Shown here piece by piece: positions 17,120-25,742 of a stretch of DNA of 64,000 nt. The translations under genes and the position numbers were made by a program. The notes beneath the pieces were generated by a model that ran no database searches, was not told the DNA's origin, and worked only from the letters and a program-made list of their open reading frames with translations. Numbering within the stretch: the first letter of the stretch is position 1; each line of letters begins with the position of its first letter. Source of the DNA: CBDBND01 sp965262665 (lineage in GTDB: Bacteria > Pseudomonadota > Alphaproteobacteria > Rhodospirillales > Rhodospirillaceae); contig CBDHFR010000004.1 in assembly GCA_965262665.1 (NCBI GenBank), positions 434,001 through 498,000 on the forward strand, given 5' to 3'.

Positions 17120-18307
17120 ATGAATCGCCGCCAATTACTCACCACCGCCTCGGGCGTCTTTGCCACAACCGTCGCAGGCCACGCTTTGGCTCAATCCTGG
17201 GGGTACGACCCGAGTAAGATGACTATGACCGAAGCCCAGAAACGGGCCCACTTCACCCGCTTCCCCACATTGGATGCGGAAAGCTTGATGGACTTCGCCG
17301 GCGGATTCAAACGCTGGCAAAAGGAATACGGCAATCCGGACATTTACCGGCGTCGGGCCAAGTTCGTGCGATCCCTCGGCTTTCCGCCGGGTCCGACGGA
17401 TCTCGGGTTTGAAGAGTGCTTCAATATCCTGTCCCAAGATCCCACCTATCAGGCTGAAATCCGCCTCTCCCGCAGTATTCAGGAACTGATGTGGGACCGC
17501 GCTCTCAAAGCCTTGTACGCCAGAGAAGATCTTTACATGTCAGCCATGGGGGCGACTGATCACAGCGGGCCCGGCAGCCTTGAGCTCAATCCGACCATGA
17601 CCATTCCCGACTATGCTGTTTACGAGATTCACCAGCAGCCTGGTGGTTATGTGGGTAATCAGTTCGCCGGTTGGCTTTACCATTACGCTTTGGCGTTGGC
17701 GTTTTATCAGGGCCTGTTCAATGGCTCTGTCCGCCATGACGAACCCCATCACACCATCGCTGCTCGTACACCTGTTCCGGAGGACGGCCGCGTGCGCCGC
17801 ATCCTGGAGGCGGGGTGCAGTGACGGCCGCACCACCATTGCCTTAAAAGAACGGTTCCCCGATGCGGAAATCTGGGGCATCGACGTCGGCGGTCCGATGG
17901 TGCGTTATGCTCACCACCGCGCAGTTGGTATGGGGCACGATATTCATTATGCCCAACGCCTCGCCGAAGACACCGGCTTCCCCAACGATCACTTCGACAT
18001 CATCGTCACCAATTTATTGTTCCATGAAGTGGAAGTGCCAGCGATCCGTAAAATCGTGCCGGAGTTTCACCGCATCCTCCGCAAAGGAGGCGTGTGGGAC
18101 CTGACCGACGGACCGGGCGGTCCTGGTCATCCGAAATTGAGCCGGCCGATGACCATCGTCACCAAAGCGGCACGGTGGGTCAATCACCGGTACAACAACG
18201 AAACCTGGGAAATAGATTGGGCTGGTTTCAACATGACCAACCAGGTGCAAGACACCGGTTTCAGCATGAATCTCAACACCACAAAAATGGTGCCGGCTAA
18301 GGTTTGA
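17120..18307 (+). CDS. Tat-signal SAM-dependent methyltransferase, copy 1
   Basis: A 395-residue protein beginning MNRRQLLTTASGVFATTVAG, a twin-arginine-type signal ending at ALAQ. A helical domain of ~150 residues follows, with TLDAESLMDFAGGFKRW and SIQELMWDRALKAL. Then comes a class I methyltransferase domain: RILEAGCSDGRTTIALKERF at ~226, acidic GIDVGG, and FDIIVTNLLFHEV. ATG 17120 has GGAGGG upstream. Paralogues with the same layout are at 36881 and 38395, and a signal-less one at 54781. Unlike those at 36.5-40 kb it has no small partner gene next to it. How SAM would be available outside the cytoplasm is unexplained; the protein may be exported with cofactor bound, or the signal may act as an anchor. 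Confidence 0.85.
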   Translation: MNRRQLLTTASGVFATTVAGHALAQSWGYDPSKMTMTEAQKRAHFTRFPTLDAESLMDFAGGFKRWQKEYGNPDIYRRRAKFVRSLGFPPGPTDLGFEECFNILSQDPTYQAEIRLSRSIQELMWDRALKALYAREDLYMSAMGATDHSGPGSLELNPTMTIPDYAVYEIHQQPGGYVGNQFAGWLYHYALALAFYQGLFNGSVRHDEPHHTIAARTPVPEDGRVRRILEAGCSDGRTTIALKERFPDAEIWGIDVGGPMVRYAHHRAVGMGHDIHYAQRLAEDTGFPNDHFDIIVTNLLFHEVEVPAIRKIVPEFHRILRKGGVWDLTDGPGGPGHPKLSRPMTIVTKAARWVNHRYNNETWEIDWAGFNMTNQVQDTGFSMNLNTTKMVPAKV

Positions 18308-18355
18308 GTTGCCAGGCTTCTGATTAGCCGGTGAGAGACAGCCCGTCGGACAGAC

Positions 18356-19140
18356 TCACCGGGCGCTGGAACCACCATCTATGTTGTATTCAATACCGGT
18401 GATATGCCGCGACTCGTCCGATGCCAGGAAGACGACAGCCGCTGCGATATCAGCGGACTCTGCACCCCAGCCAAGCGGCGTATTGCTGGCGTCCCGATCA
18501 TATTGGTCACGGCCACGGACCCGTTCCATGCCGGAGGTCCATGTTAAACCGGGATGGACGGAAATGACGCGAATGCCTTCTCGCTGACCGTCAACAGCCG
18601 CTGCCCGGCTTAAGCCAAGCAGACCCCCTTTGGAACTGCGATAGGCCGTGCCCCCGGGCGCCGCGCTGACCTGCCCCGGAGTTGATGTCGAGAACCACGC
18701 CGCCGGCCTCTTTCAACAACGGCCACGCATGGGTCGTCCCCATAAAGGCGCCTTTAATGTTGAGATGAACCATGTACCATACGGTGTCGAGCGGCATCTC
18801 CTCAATCGGACTGCTGGTGGTGTTGCCCGCGTTGTTGACCAAACAATCGAGACGGCCAAACTGCCGGCGCACTTTCTCCATGGCCGCGATCCAGTCCGCT
18901 TCGACGGTTACGTCCAATTTAAGGTACGACGTCTCGCCACCGGAGGATCTAATGTCGGCAACAGTTTCAGCACCCTTTTTGGGATCACGGCCGGTTACAA
19001 ATACGTATGCCCCGGCCATAGCCATGGCCTTTGCACTGACACGACCGATACCGAATGTCGACGTCGCTCCGGTTATCAATACAACTTTGCCAGCTTAAAG
19101 AGGCGACACGGCTGGCTTGTTCAACGGATGCATTTTTCAC
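18356..19140 (-). pseudogene. SDR family oxidoreductase, twice frameshifted (SDR1)
   Basis: Highly similar to the two upstream SDRs, but broken at two points. The start (GTG 19138-19140, then KNASVEQASRVASL) loses frame just before the strand leading to ITGATSTFGIG. A second shift follows DINSGAGQRGA, after which the usual YxxxK and C-terminus (GIEYNIDGGSSAR) continue in another frame to the stop at 18356. It is the last of four tandem SDR genes read right to left, and the only one with frameshifts. Confidence 0.85.
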
Positions 19141-19193
19141 GTTGATTTTCCTTCATTTTTCAACCGGTATGGACAACTCCGAGAGGGGAATCG

Positions 19194-19994
19194 CTACCCT
19201 GCGCTCGAACCGCCATCGATGTTGTATTCAATACCGGTGACGTGTTTTGCCCCATCGGATGCCAAATATACCAACGCAGCAGCGACATCGGCAGACTCAG
19301 CGGGAACGCCGAGCGGCACCCTACCGCTTTCCTTCACACTCCTAAGGTACTGCTCTTTGGTTATGCCTCGCACCCGTTCCATGCCCGGTGTCCACGTCCC
19401 TCCGGGATGAACGGAGATAACCCTTATGCCATGCTGCCGGCCATCGACTGCCGCTGCTCTGCTCAATCCCAGTAAACCCCCCTTCGAACTGGGGTACCCT
19501 GTGCCTCCTACGGAACCACCTTGGCCTGCTACAGAATTAATATCCAGAATGACGCCACCAGAGTTTTTTATTAAAGGCCAGGCGTAAGTTGTGCCAAGAA
19601 ACGCACCTTCAATGTTGAGGTGAGCAAGATACCAAACGGTGCCCAAGGGCAAATCTTCGATCAATCCGCTGATGGCATTGCCGGCGTTGTTGACCAAGAT
19701 GTCGAGGCGGCCAAATTGCTCGCGAACGGCGGCCATCGCTTGGGCCCAATCGTCTTCGACGGTGACATCTATTTTGAGGAAGGACGCTTGGCCGCCTCGG
19801 TTTTCGATTTCGGCAACAACCTCAGCGCCTTTTTCCGGGTCGCGGCTGGTAACAAACACGTAGGCCCCGGCGATGGCCATGGCCACAGCGCTCACCCGGC
19901 CGATGCCGAAAGTCGACGTAGCGCCTGTAATAAGGGCAATCTTGCCCGTCAAAGACGCGATGCTGCCGGCTTGTTCAACAGTAGCATTCGTCAT
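19194..19994 (-). CDS. Short-chain dehydrogenase/reductase (SDR2)
   Basis: A classical SDR of 266 residues: cofactor motif TGATSTFGIG, VNNAGNA, active-site Ser in DINSVAG, YPSSK (Tyr-x3-Lys), and a C-terminus GIEYNIDGGSSAG as in SDRs that act on small alcohols or ketones. After the first beta-alpha unit the strand ends FVTSRDP, suggesting an Arg that would favour NADPH. The ATG at 19994 gives the same N-terminus (MTNATVEQAG) as SDR3; a TTG 21 bases upstream is also possible. It is the third gene of the four-gene SDR array. Confidence 0.88.
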   Translation of the reverse strand: MTNATVEQAGSIASLTGKIALITGATSTFGIGRVSAVAMAIAGAYVFVTSRDPEKGAEVVAEIENRGGQASFLKIDVTVEDDWAQAMAAVREQFGRLDILVNNAGNAISGLIEDLPLGTVWYLAHLNIEGAFLGTTYAWPLIKNSGGVILDINSVAGQGGSVGGTGYPSSKGGLLGLSRAAAVDGRQHGIRVISVHPGGTWTPGMERVRGITKEQYLRSVKESGRVPLGVPAESADVAAALVYLASDGAKHVTGIEYNIDGGSSAG

Positions 19995-20017
19995 TTTAAC
20001 TGTGGTTCTCTCCAAAG

Positions 20018-20815
20018 TTAGCGGGCGCTTGAACCACCGGCGATGGTGTATTCAATTCCCGTGATGTGTTTAGCGTCATCTGAGGCAAGGAAAATGATCG
20101 CTGCGGCAATGTCGGCCGACTCAGCACTACGACCGAGCGGTATCCTGCCGCTTTCCTTAATGTTTCTATCGTATTCTTCTTTAGTTACGCCGCGCACCCG
20201 TTCCATACCTGATGTCCAGGTGCTGCCGGGGTGGATCGAAATTGCCCGGATGCTATGGCGTCGTCCGTCGGCTGCAGCAGCTCTGGTCAAACCCAACAAT
20301 CCGCCCTTCGAGCTTTGGTAGGCTGTGCCCCCCGGTGACCCGTGCTGGCCAGCAGTTGAATTAATGTCCAGGATGACGCCGCCTGAGTCCTGCATCAGCG
20401 GCCAAGCGTAAGTCGTGCCGATGAATGCCCCTTCGATGTTGAGATGGGCCATATACCAAACAGTGTCGAGCGGCATCTCTTCAATTGAAGCGTTTGTGGT
20501 ATTGCCGGCGTTGTTGACCAGGATGTCGAGGTGGCCGAATTGCCGGCGCACCGCATCCATTGCTTGCACCCAATCTTCTTCGATGGTCACGTCCAATCTA
20601 AGGAAGGAGGTCTTGCCGCCTTCGGCTTCAATCTCGGCGATGGTCTCTGCACCTGTTTGGGGGTCACGGCCGGTCACGTAGACATAGGCACCGGCCATAG
20701 CCATGGCCCGAGCGCTGATACGGCCGATGCCGAAGGTCGACGTCGCTCCTGTGATGAGCACCACTTTTCCGGCCAAGGAAGCGACGCTGCCAGCTTGTTC
20801 AACGGTCGCGTTCAA
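20018..20815 (-). CDS. Short-chain dehydrogenase/reductase (SDR3)
   Basis: A 265-residue classical SDR very close to SDR2 and SDR1, with all motifs intact: TGATSTFGIG, VNNAGNT, DINSTAG and YQSSK. The start appears to be TTG at 20813-20815, two bases after the TAG of the upstream SDR4, giving NATVEQAGSVASL as in its paralogues. This spacing implies coupled translation. The pattern suggests recent tandem duplication of one ancestral gene. Confidence 0.88.
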   Translation of the reverse strand: MNATVEQAGSVASLAGKVVLITGATSTFGIGRISARAMAMAGAYVYVTGRDPQTGAETIAEIEAEGGKTSFLRLDVTIEEDWVQAMDAVRRQFGHLDILVNNAGNTTNASIEEMPLDTVWYMAHLNIEGAFIGTTYAWPLMQDSGGVILDINSTAGQHGSPGGTAYQSSKGGLLGLTRAAAADGRRHSIRAISIHPGSTWTSGMERVRGVTKEEYDRNIKESGRIPLGRSAESADIAAAIIFLASDDAKHITGIEYTIAGGSSAR

Positions 20816-20817
20816 GA

Positions 20818-21453
20818 CTAGGCCCGGCCGTTATCGACCGGCATGATGAGGCCGGTTATGTAGATCGCCGCATCCGAGGCCAAGTGGTTTACAGCCGAAG
20901 CGACATCGGCCGGTGAAACATGACCTGGCGCGTAAGCCTCATGCTCACCGGGTATGATATCCCCGACCAACAGAGCGTTGACCCTGACGTTGTCCTTTTT
21001 AGCGGCGCATTCGAGTGCGGCCGATTTGGTCATGAGCACTATACCGTGCGATGCCGCACATCGGGCGGCTGCCGCCGGCGTACCTAATGTGCCGTCTACG
21101 GAAGTGATGTTGACGAACGCTCCGCCATCGGATTTGCGGAGTTTCAGAATCCCGTATTTGAGGGCGAGCCACGTGCGGATGTAACTGGTTTCGATAATTT
21201 TCCGAAATTCGGGCAGGGTCGCTTCGCCCATGGCGCCACCATTATCGGGAATGGCTATATTGACGATGACATCGATGGTGTCAGGGAGGCGAGAAGAACT
21301 GAGTAAACCTTCATCCCACGCCGTCTCAGTCGCTGCCGGAATGTCCAACACCGTCACCTCAGCGCCGGCAGCAACGAGATCGTCTTGTACCGTACGAGAC
21401 AACGCGTTTTCCGTGGAGAGGACCAAACACGTCTTACCGGATAGGTCGGCCAT
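20818..21453 (-). CDS. Degenerate SDR-fold protein lacking catalytic residues (SDR4)
   Basis: A 211-residue protein with the SDR fold but without its chemistry. The Gly-rich cofactor loop reads LVLSTENALSRTV instead of TGxxxGxG. At the active site the segment AARCAASHGIV replaces AYxxxKGG, so the catalytic Tyr and Lys are Arg and Ser. The Asn-rich strand (VIVNIA), Ser region (NITSVDG) and C-terminus (YITGLIMPVDNGRA) are still recognisable. The frame is undamaged, ATG 21453 has GGAGTG upstream, and it is first in the SDR operon. Intact coding argues for a kept non-catalytic role, for example as a partner subunit of the neighbouring SDRs, as seen in some heteromeric SDRs. Confidence 0.75.
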   Translation of the reverse strand: MADLSGKTCLVLSTENALSRTVQDDLVAAGAEVTVLDIPAATETAWDEGLLSSSRLPDTIDVIVNIAIPDNGGAMGEATLPEFRKIIETSYIRTWLALKYGILKLRKSDGGAFVNITSVDGTLGTPAAAARCAASHGIVLMTKSAALECAAKKDNVRVNALLVGDIIPGEHEAYAPGHVSPADVASAVNHLASDAAIYITGLIMPVDNGRA

Positions 21454-21562
21454 GTGTATTCACTCCATTTACTCAGAAGATGTTTTTCACTACCAATACG
21501 GAGAACCGTGCCATCTTATTTTTACTAGACAGCGGTGAACATACCATTCGTTCACTTGGAAA

Positions 21563-21584
21563 GGGGATTATATACGTAAGTGCC
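21563..21584 (+). repeat. Left terminal inverted repeat of IS1595 transposon A
   Basis: Starts GGGGATTATATACG, ends GTAAGTGCC. It is directly preceded by target-site copy CTTGGAAA at 21555-21562. Confidence 0.92.
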
Positions 21585-21645
21585 AAAATAAGGCTCGAAA
21601 CTTTCGGCACTCTGGTGTAATATCTTTCTAAATCAGGAGGATATT

Positions 21646-22624
21646 ATGGCTAACAAGGCACCTGGCAAGCATTACAGAGAAGGCCTGTCCCTCAAGGAAT
21701 TGTTCAAAATGTTCCCGGACGACGCGGCGGCTGAAAATTGGTTCACCACCACCCGCTGGCCCGACGGCATTCACTGCCCCTACTGCGGATCAACAAACGT
21801 CCAGACAGGCGCGAAGCACAAAACCATGCCCTATAGGTGCCGGGAAAAGGAATGTGCAAAGCGTTTCAGCGTGAAAACGAAGACGTTTATGGAATCCTCA
21901 AAGCTGGGCTTCCAAGATTGGCTTATTGCGATGTACTTGCTTTCCACTGGCCTGAAAAGCGTGTCTTCCATGAAGTTGCACCGCGACCTAAACATCACAC
22001 AGAAGTCCGCGTGGCATTTGGCACACCGTTTGCGGAAAGCGGCGGCCCCGTGAAAAAGGGTTGTTCTCTGGTCCGGTTGAAATCGATGAAACTTATATTG
22101 GCGGCACACGCAAGAATATGTCCAAGTCAAAGCGCAAGACCCTTAAGGGCCGCGGGGCTGCTGGCAAGTCCATTGTCGTAGGTGCAAAAGACCGCGCGAC
22201 CAACAAGGTAAGCGCCAAGGTCATTGAAGAAGCAGACGCCGAAACCCTGCAAGGCTTCGTGGCCGATCACACGGAAGATGGCTCAACCGTCTACACAGAC
22301 GACGCCACGGCCTACAAAGGTATGAAAGATCGCACCCATGAGTCTGTCAAACACAGCGTCGGAGAATACGTTCGCCAGCAAGCGCACACCCAAGGTATTG
22401 AGTCGTTCTGGAGCATGTTGAAACGCGCTCACAAAGGCACTTTTCACAAGATCGGCCACAAACACTTAGAGCGCTATGTGACCGAGTTTGCCGGAAAACA
22501 TAACGTCCGGGAATTGGGCACGATAGAACAAATGACTCACACCGCAGTTGCCATGATCGGCAAAAGGCTTAAATACAGAGACTTGATTGAAGATAATGGT
22601 TTGAATTCTGGCGCGAGGGGATAA
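21646..22624 (+). pseudogene. IS1595-family (ISXO2-like) transposase, frameshifted
   Basis: The N-terminal part (21646-22053) has the zinc ribbon (CPYCGS and a second, C-x5-C type pair, YRCREKECAKRFS) and the HTH-like region LHRDLNITQKSAW. The C-terminal part (open from 22061 to 22624) has the ISXO2 DDE domain: VEIDETYIGG, VYTDDATAYKG, GIESFWSMLKRAHKG. The frame is lost at KAAAP near 22050, where intact relatives continue through a short linker into the DDE domain. The ribosome site AGGAGG precedes the ATG. The sister gene at 60217 has an uninterrupted core, which confirms the break. Confidence 0.88.
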
Positions 22625-22707
22625 ACCCCTCGCGTAGCCCCGTCTCTCAGCTTGGCGGCACACAGAGACGGTCAGCACCTTGGCCAAACTAACCGAGGTG
22701 ATTCTTT

Positions 22708-22893
22708 ATGTCTAATCTTAAGTCTCTTGATCTTCACCCAGATACTTCTTCACAGCTTCATCGAGAAGACGAGATAATTTCTTTGCTGCTGGAGGTGAAA
22801 GAGCAAATCCGTTCTCTTCCTTCTCTCCTTCGCACAGAATCTTCAAGACCACAGCTCGGCAAGATGTATTCAGTTGAGTTAGTCGCGATGTGA
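22708..22893 (+). CDS. Small passenger protein of IS1595 transposon A, possibly truncated
   Basis: A 61-residue frame starting MSNLKSLDLHPDTSSQLHRE, with GAGGTG seven bases before the ATG. It has a hydrophilic, likely helical centre (EIISLLLEVKEQIRSL). The last codons run into the IS481 left end at 22889, so the stop is supplied by the IS and the original C-terminus is unknown. Family not recognised. It lies within the transposon, 84 bases after the transposase. Confidence 0.5.
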   Translation: MSNLKSLDLHPDTSSQLHREDEIISLLLEVKEQIRSLPSLLRTESSRPQLGKMYSVELVAM

Positions 22894-24128
22894 TCTGACA
22901 CCGCTCCCTTCCCAGCAAGCTGGAATGGGAGCGGCGCATCTCTTGATGGAGATTGTGGTTGTCCGTTTTGATGGTGGTGCACACCAACCACAAAACGAGG
23001 ACACCACGATGTTGAATACTACCGACAAGATCATCAAACACAAAACTGGATTGCTGAATCTGGCCGAGGAACTGGGCAATGTGTCGAAGGCCTGCCAGGT
23101 CCCCTGCCAGGTCCCTGCCAGGTCATGGGCATGTCGCGCGACACCTTTTACCGCTACAAGGCCGCGGTTGAGGAAGGCGGCGTCGAGGCCTTGTTCGAGC
23201 GCACCCGGCGCAAACCCAATCTTGCCAACCGCGTCGGTGAAGCCACCGAGCAGGCGGTGATCAAATCCGCGCTGGAGTTTCCGGCCTATGGTCAGGCCCG
23301 CACCTCCAACGAGCTGCGCAAGCAGGGTGTCTTTGTCTCGCCCTCCGGCGTCCGTTCGATCTGGCTGCGGCATGACCTGGCCAACTTCAAGGCCCGCCTT
23401 AAAGCATTGGAGGCTAGGGTCGCCGAGGACGGCATCATCCTGACCGAGGCCCACATACGAGGCCCAGGTGCAGGCCTTGGAAAAGAAGAATCGCGACGAC
23501 GAAGCCCGCGGCGAGGTGGAAACGGCCCACCCCGGCTATCTGGGTTCACAGGACACCTTCTATGTCGGCACCCTGAAGGGGGTGGGGCGGATCTACCAGC
23601 AGAGCTATGTCGATCCCTATTCCAAGGTCGCGCAGGCCAAGCTCTACACCACCAAGACGCCGATCACCGCCGCCGACCTGCTCAATGACCGGGTGCTGCC
23701 GTTCCATGACGAGCACGACCTGCCTGTGCTGCGGATCATGACCGACAGGGGCACGGAATACTGCGGGCGAGCGGACAAGCACGACTACCAGCTCTTCCTG
23801 GCCATCAACGATATCGACCACACCAAGACCAAGGTGAAATCACCGCAAACAAACGGCATCCGCGAGCGCTTTCACAAGACCGTGCTGCAGGAGTTCTACC
23901 AGGTCGCGTTCCGCAAAAGACTCTACGACAGCGTCGATGCGCTGCAGGACGATCTGGATCAATGGCTACATCACTACAACACGGAACGCACTCATCAGGG
24001 CAAAATGTGTTGCGGCAGAACGCCGTTCCAGACCATGATCGAGGGCAAAGAAATCTGGAAGGAAAAGTTCGTGAACTGAACTTGACCTAACAGAGGCCGC
24101 CGGAAAAACGGCCAACTGTCAGATCACA
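22889..24128. mobile_element. IS481-family insertion sequence inside transposon A
   Basis: A 1.24-kb element with ends TGTGATCTGACA and TGTCAGATCACA, a perfect inverted repeat (14 bp if the outer GA/TC are counted). TG...CA termini are usual for IS481. No target duplication is obvious. The transposase gene on the plus strand is degenerate. It interrupts the passenger region of IS1595 transposon A. Confidence 0.85.
23009..24079 (+). pseudogene. IS481-family transposase with two frameshifts
   Basis: It begins at ATG 23009 (MLNTTDKIIKHKTGLLNLAE). It loses frame at ~23100-23130, where the sequence CCTGCCAGGTC is present three times in a row; one unit or fewer is expected. The second frame has the HTH part (MGMSRDTFYRYKAAVEEGG). 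A second shift near 23460 leads to the DDE catalytic domain with VDPYSKVAQAKLY, MTDRGTEYCG and NGIRERFHKTVLQEFY. Full residues for catalysis exist but no continuous frame does, so the element is not autonomous. Confidence 0.85.
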
Positions 24129-24250
24129 TCTGAACCACTACAATTCAGTACCGCTTCCAGACCCCGAACCCTTAGATACTGCTTAGCTGGGCTGTCTTTG
24201 TCATTCAGATCGTAAAGATCACGCGTCTGTGGAACGGGAACATTTTTCAT
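24119..24250 (-). pseudogene. 5' fragment of a small passenger gene cut by IS481
   Basis: From ATG 24250 (preceded by AGGAAAT) about 36 codons are read, MKNVPVPQTRDLYDLNDKD and on to RVRGLEAVLN. The frame then meets the IS481 terminus and stops within it at 24119. The original length is unknown. It was a gene of transposon A, opposite in strand to the transposase. Confidence 0.4.
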
Positions 24251-24326
24251 AGGGATTTCCTAATTTAAAGCTTTGACCAAACGCGGGCCGCTTCATTCCA
24301 CTTAGGCTGAAGCGGCCACGCCTGCT

Positions 24327-24509
24327 TTAACTCCTGTTTATGCAGTCTTCCATCGAGCTTACGCTGCGATATGGAGTGTCCGCAGATGATCCTGCGACCA
24401 CTTGACCTATGCTGCCCATACCCTTGGCCTCGACGTGCGGATTCATACGTCTTTTCAGAACCTCAATGTATTCTTCTCTGGTGATCGGGTAGAGATTTAG
24501 GTCGCGCAT
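24327..24509 (-). CDS. Small protein of unknown function, transposon A passenger
   Basis: A 60-residue frame, MRDLNLYPITREEYIEVLKR. It has a perfect Shine-Dalgarno AGGAGG eight bases before the ATG, which makes real translation likely. The rest (MGSIGQVVAGSSADTPYRSV) suggests a mixed fold with no membrane segment. Family not recognised. Its upstream region is split by IS630 copy 2: the flanks at 24511-24523 and 35386-35404 together form a hairpin overlapping the ribosome site. Confidence 0.55.
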   Translation of the reverse strand: MRDLNLYPITREEYIEVLKRRMNPHVEAKGMGSIGQVVAGSSADTPYRSVSSMEDCINRS

Positions 24510-24536
24510 GGTGCGCCCTCCTAGCGCATTTCCGAT

Positions 24537-25498
24537 TTATTCTGACGCATAGCCGTCAGCAACCAAGAAGTTCCTGCAGTGCCCGTGATTGAAGAGGCCG
24601 CAGACGTTACCGGCGGCTTTCCACAGATCATCGATGGTGCGGGGTTTTAAGCGCTTCATGTGAGCTTTGAACTTTGAAAATGCGAGCTCGATCGGGTTGA
24701 AGTCCGGCGCATAGGGCGGCAGGAACAAAAGCCATGCGCCCCGCTTTTCAACCGCCCGCCTGGCACCGTCGCGTTTGTCGGCCGGCAGATTGCCGGGGAC
24801 AACAACAGCGCCTTTTTGAAGGGTCGGGGCGCGTTGCGTTTTGATGTACTGCTCGAATGCATCACCGTCCATGGCGCCCTCGATCAAATCAGGGCACCCA
24901 GGGCGCGGTCAGGCCGTCACCGCGCAATCCGGCAATGAAGGTCATGGTTTTCCAATGACCATGGGGAATGGCGGCAACCATCCGCTGGCCGCTGGGACAG
25001 CGCCCCCGCAGGCGCGCCATTTTGGTATTGATACTTGTTTCGTCAAGGAACACGATCCTGCCGACCCGCTCGGGATGGGCCGGGAGCCGGGCCTGACGTT
25101 GGCGCCAAACCACGCGTGCTGCCTGCCCATCCGCGCGTTCCTGTTCACTGGCGTGGGCGGTTTTTTTAAAGCTGATCTTGCGCGCGCGGAACCAGTCATT
25201 AATCGTCGAAGTCGGCGCAATCACTTGGTGAACTTCGTCCAAACGCTCAGACAGCTCTTGCAGTGTCGGGTCTGGCGTCTCCTTAATCCAGCGCAGGATA
25301 TCCTCGCCGTCAAGGATCAAGACGGCGCTGGCGCGACGGCCGTGGTTTGACCGCGACAGTCCCCTCGTCTTCATATCGCCTGACATACCGCACCGCCGAG
25401 CTTGCGCTCACCTCAAAAAGGGCTGCCGCCTGACGGCGCGACATGCCCGACGCCACTTTCCTCGCCAAACGAATACGCAGGTCTTCCGATACAGCCAC
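24537..25498 (-). pseudogene. IS630 transposase, copy 2, frameshifted
   Basis: Same protein as copy 1, now in three pieces: the N-terminal HTH (25498 to ~25310), the middle part with the first Asp (VFLDETSINT) and the C-terminal part with NPIELAFSKFK. A single inserted C at 25311 separates the first two; the CCC-TGA junction near 24889 separates the last two, as in copy 1. Also inactive by the GNL instead of DNL substitution. Confidence 0.85.
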
Positions 25499-25556
25499 GA
25501 TGCCCCCGCCAAAGCGGCTATCGAATCAGTCCGCCAAGACCACGACAACAAAACTT

Positions 25557-25576
25557 TGATTCATTCAACCTCGGAA
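25557..25576 (+). repeat. attL core
   Basis: 20-bp core identical to attR (35360-35379) and to bases 2194-2213 of the uninterrupted IS630 copy 1, which shows the pre-integration site. Confidence 0.9.
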
Positions 25577-25607
25577 GGAATACATGTAATGATTTCAATG
25601 GCTTAGC

Positions 25608-25669
25608 TTGTCCAACCCCTCGCAGGAGGCCCATTGGAACCGTTAAAGAAAAGATCGAATTGTCCAACC
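25608..25669 (+). promoter_or_regulatory. Integrase arm-type repeats, left pair
   Basis: TTGTCCAACC at 25608-25617 and 25660-25669. The same 10-mer occurs twice near attR in the same orientation (35290 and 35302). Paired direct repeats flanking both att sites are what tyrosine integrases of the lambda type bind with their N-terminal domain. The second copy is followed by TTGGAC, forming a small inverted repeat. Confidence 0.55.
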
Positions 25670-25742
25670 TTTTTTTGGACCTGGAACCGGCAGAACGAAG
25701 GAGAAATAAACACCCAATCAACCACACGATGGAGTCTACGCC

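Larger units (their letters stand above)
24522..25576. mobile_element. IS630-family type A copy 2, right tip displaced to 35379-35387
   Basis: Almost identical to the IS at 1160-2221. The left end is at TA 24522-24523. The right end is missing its last ~10 bases here, because a 9.8-kb element has integrated at TGATTCATTCAACCTCGGAA. The missing end (ACGCTC then TA 35386-35387) is found on the far side of that element. The transposase gene has, besides the shared split, an extra C at 25311 that breaks the N-terminal frame. Confidence 0.93.

Noticed and set aside
18328..18362. Terminator hairpin CCGGTGAG...CTCACCGG between methyltransferase copy 1 and SDR1
   Set aside because: The stem is only 8 bp with a 19-base loop and no T run, and it overlaps the SDR1 stop; termination could not be supported.
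21563..22624. Treating the IS1595 left end and the right-end sequence at 36269 as two independent IS remnants
   Set aside because: The identical 8-bp flanks and perfect 22-bp repeats make one interrupted element the simpler explanation.
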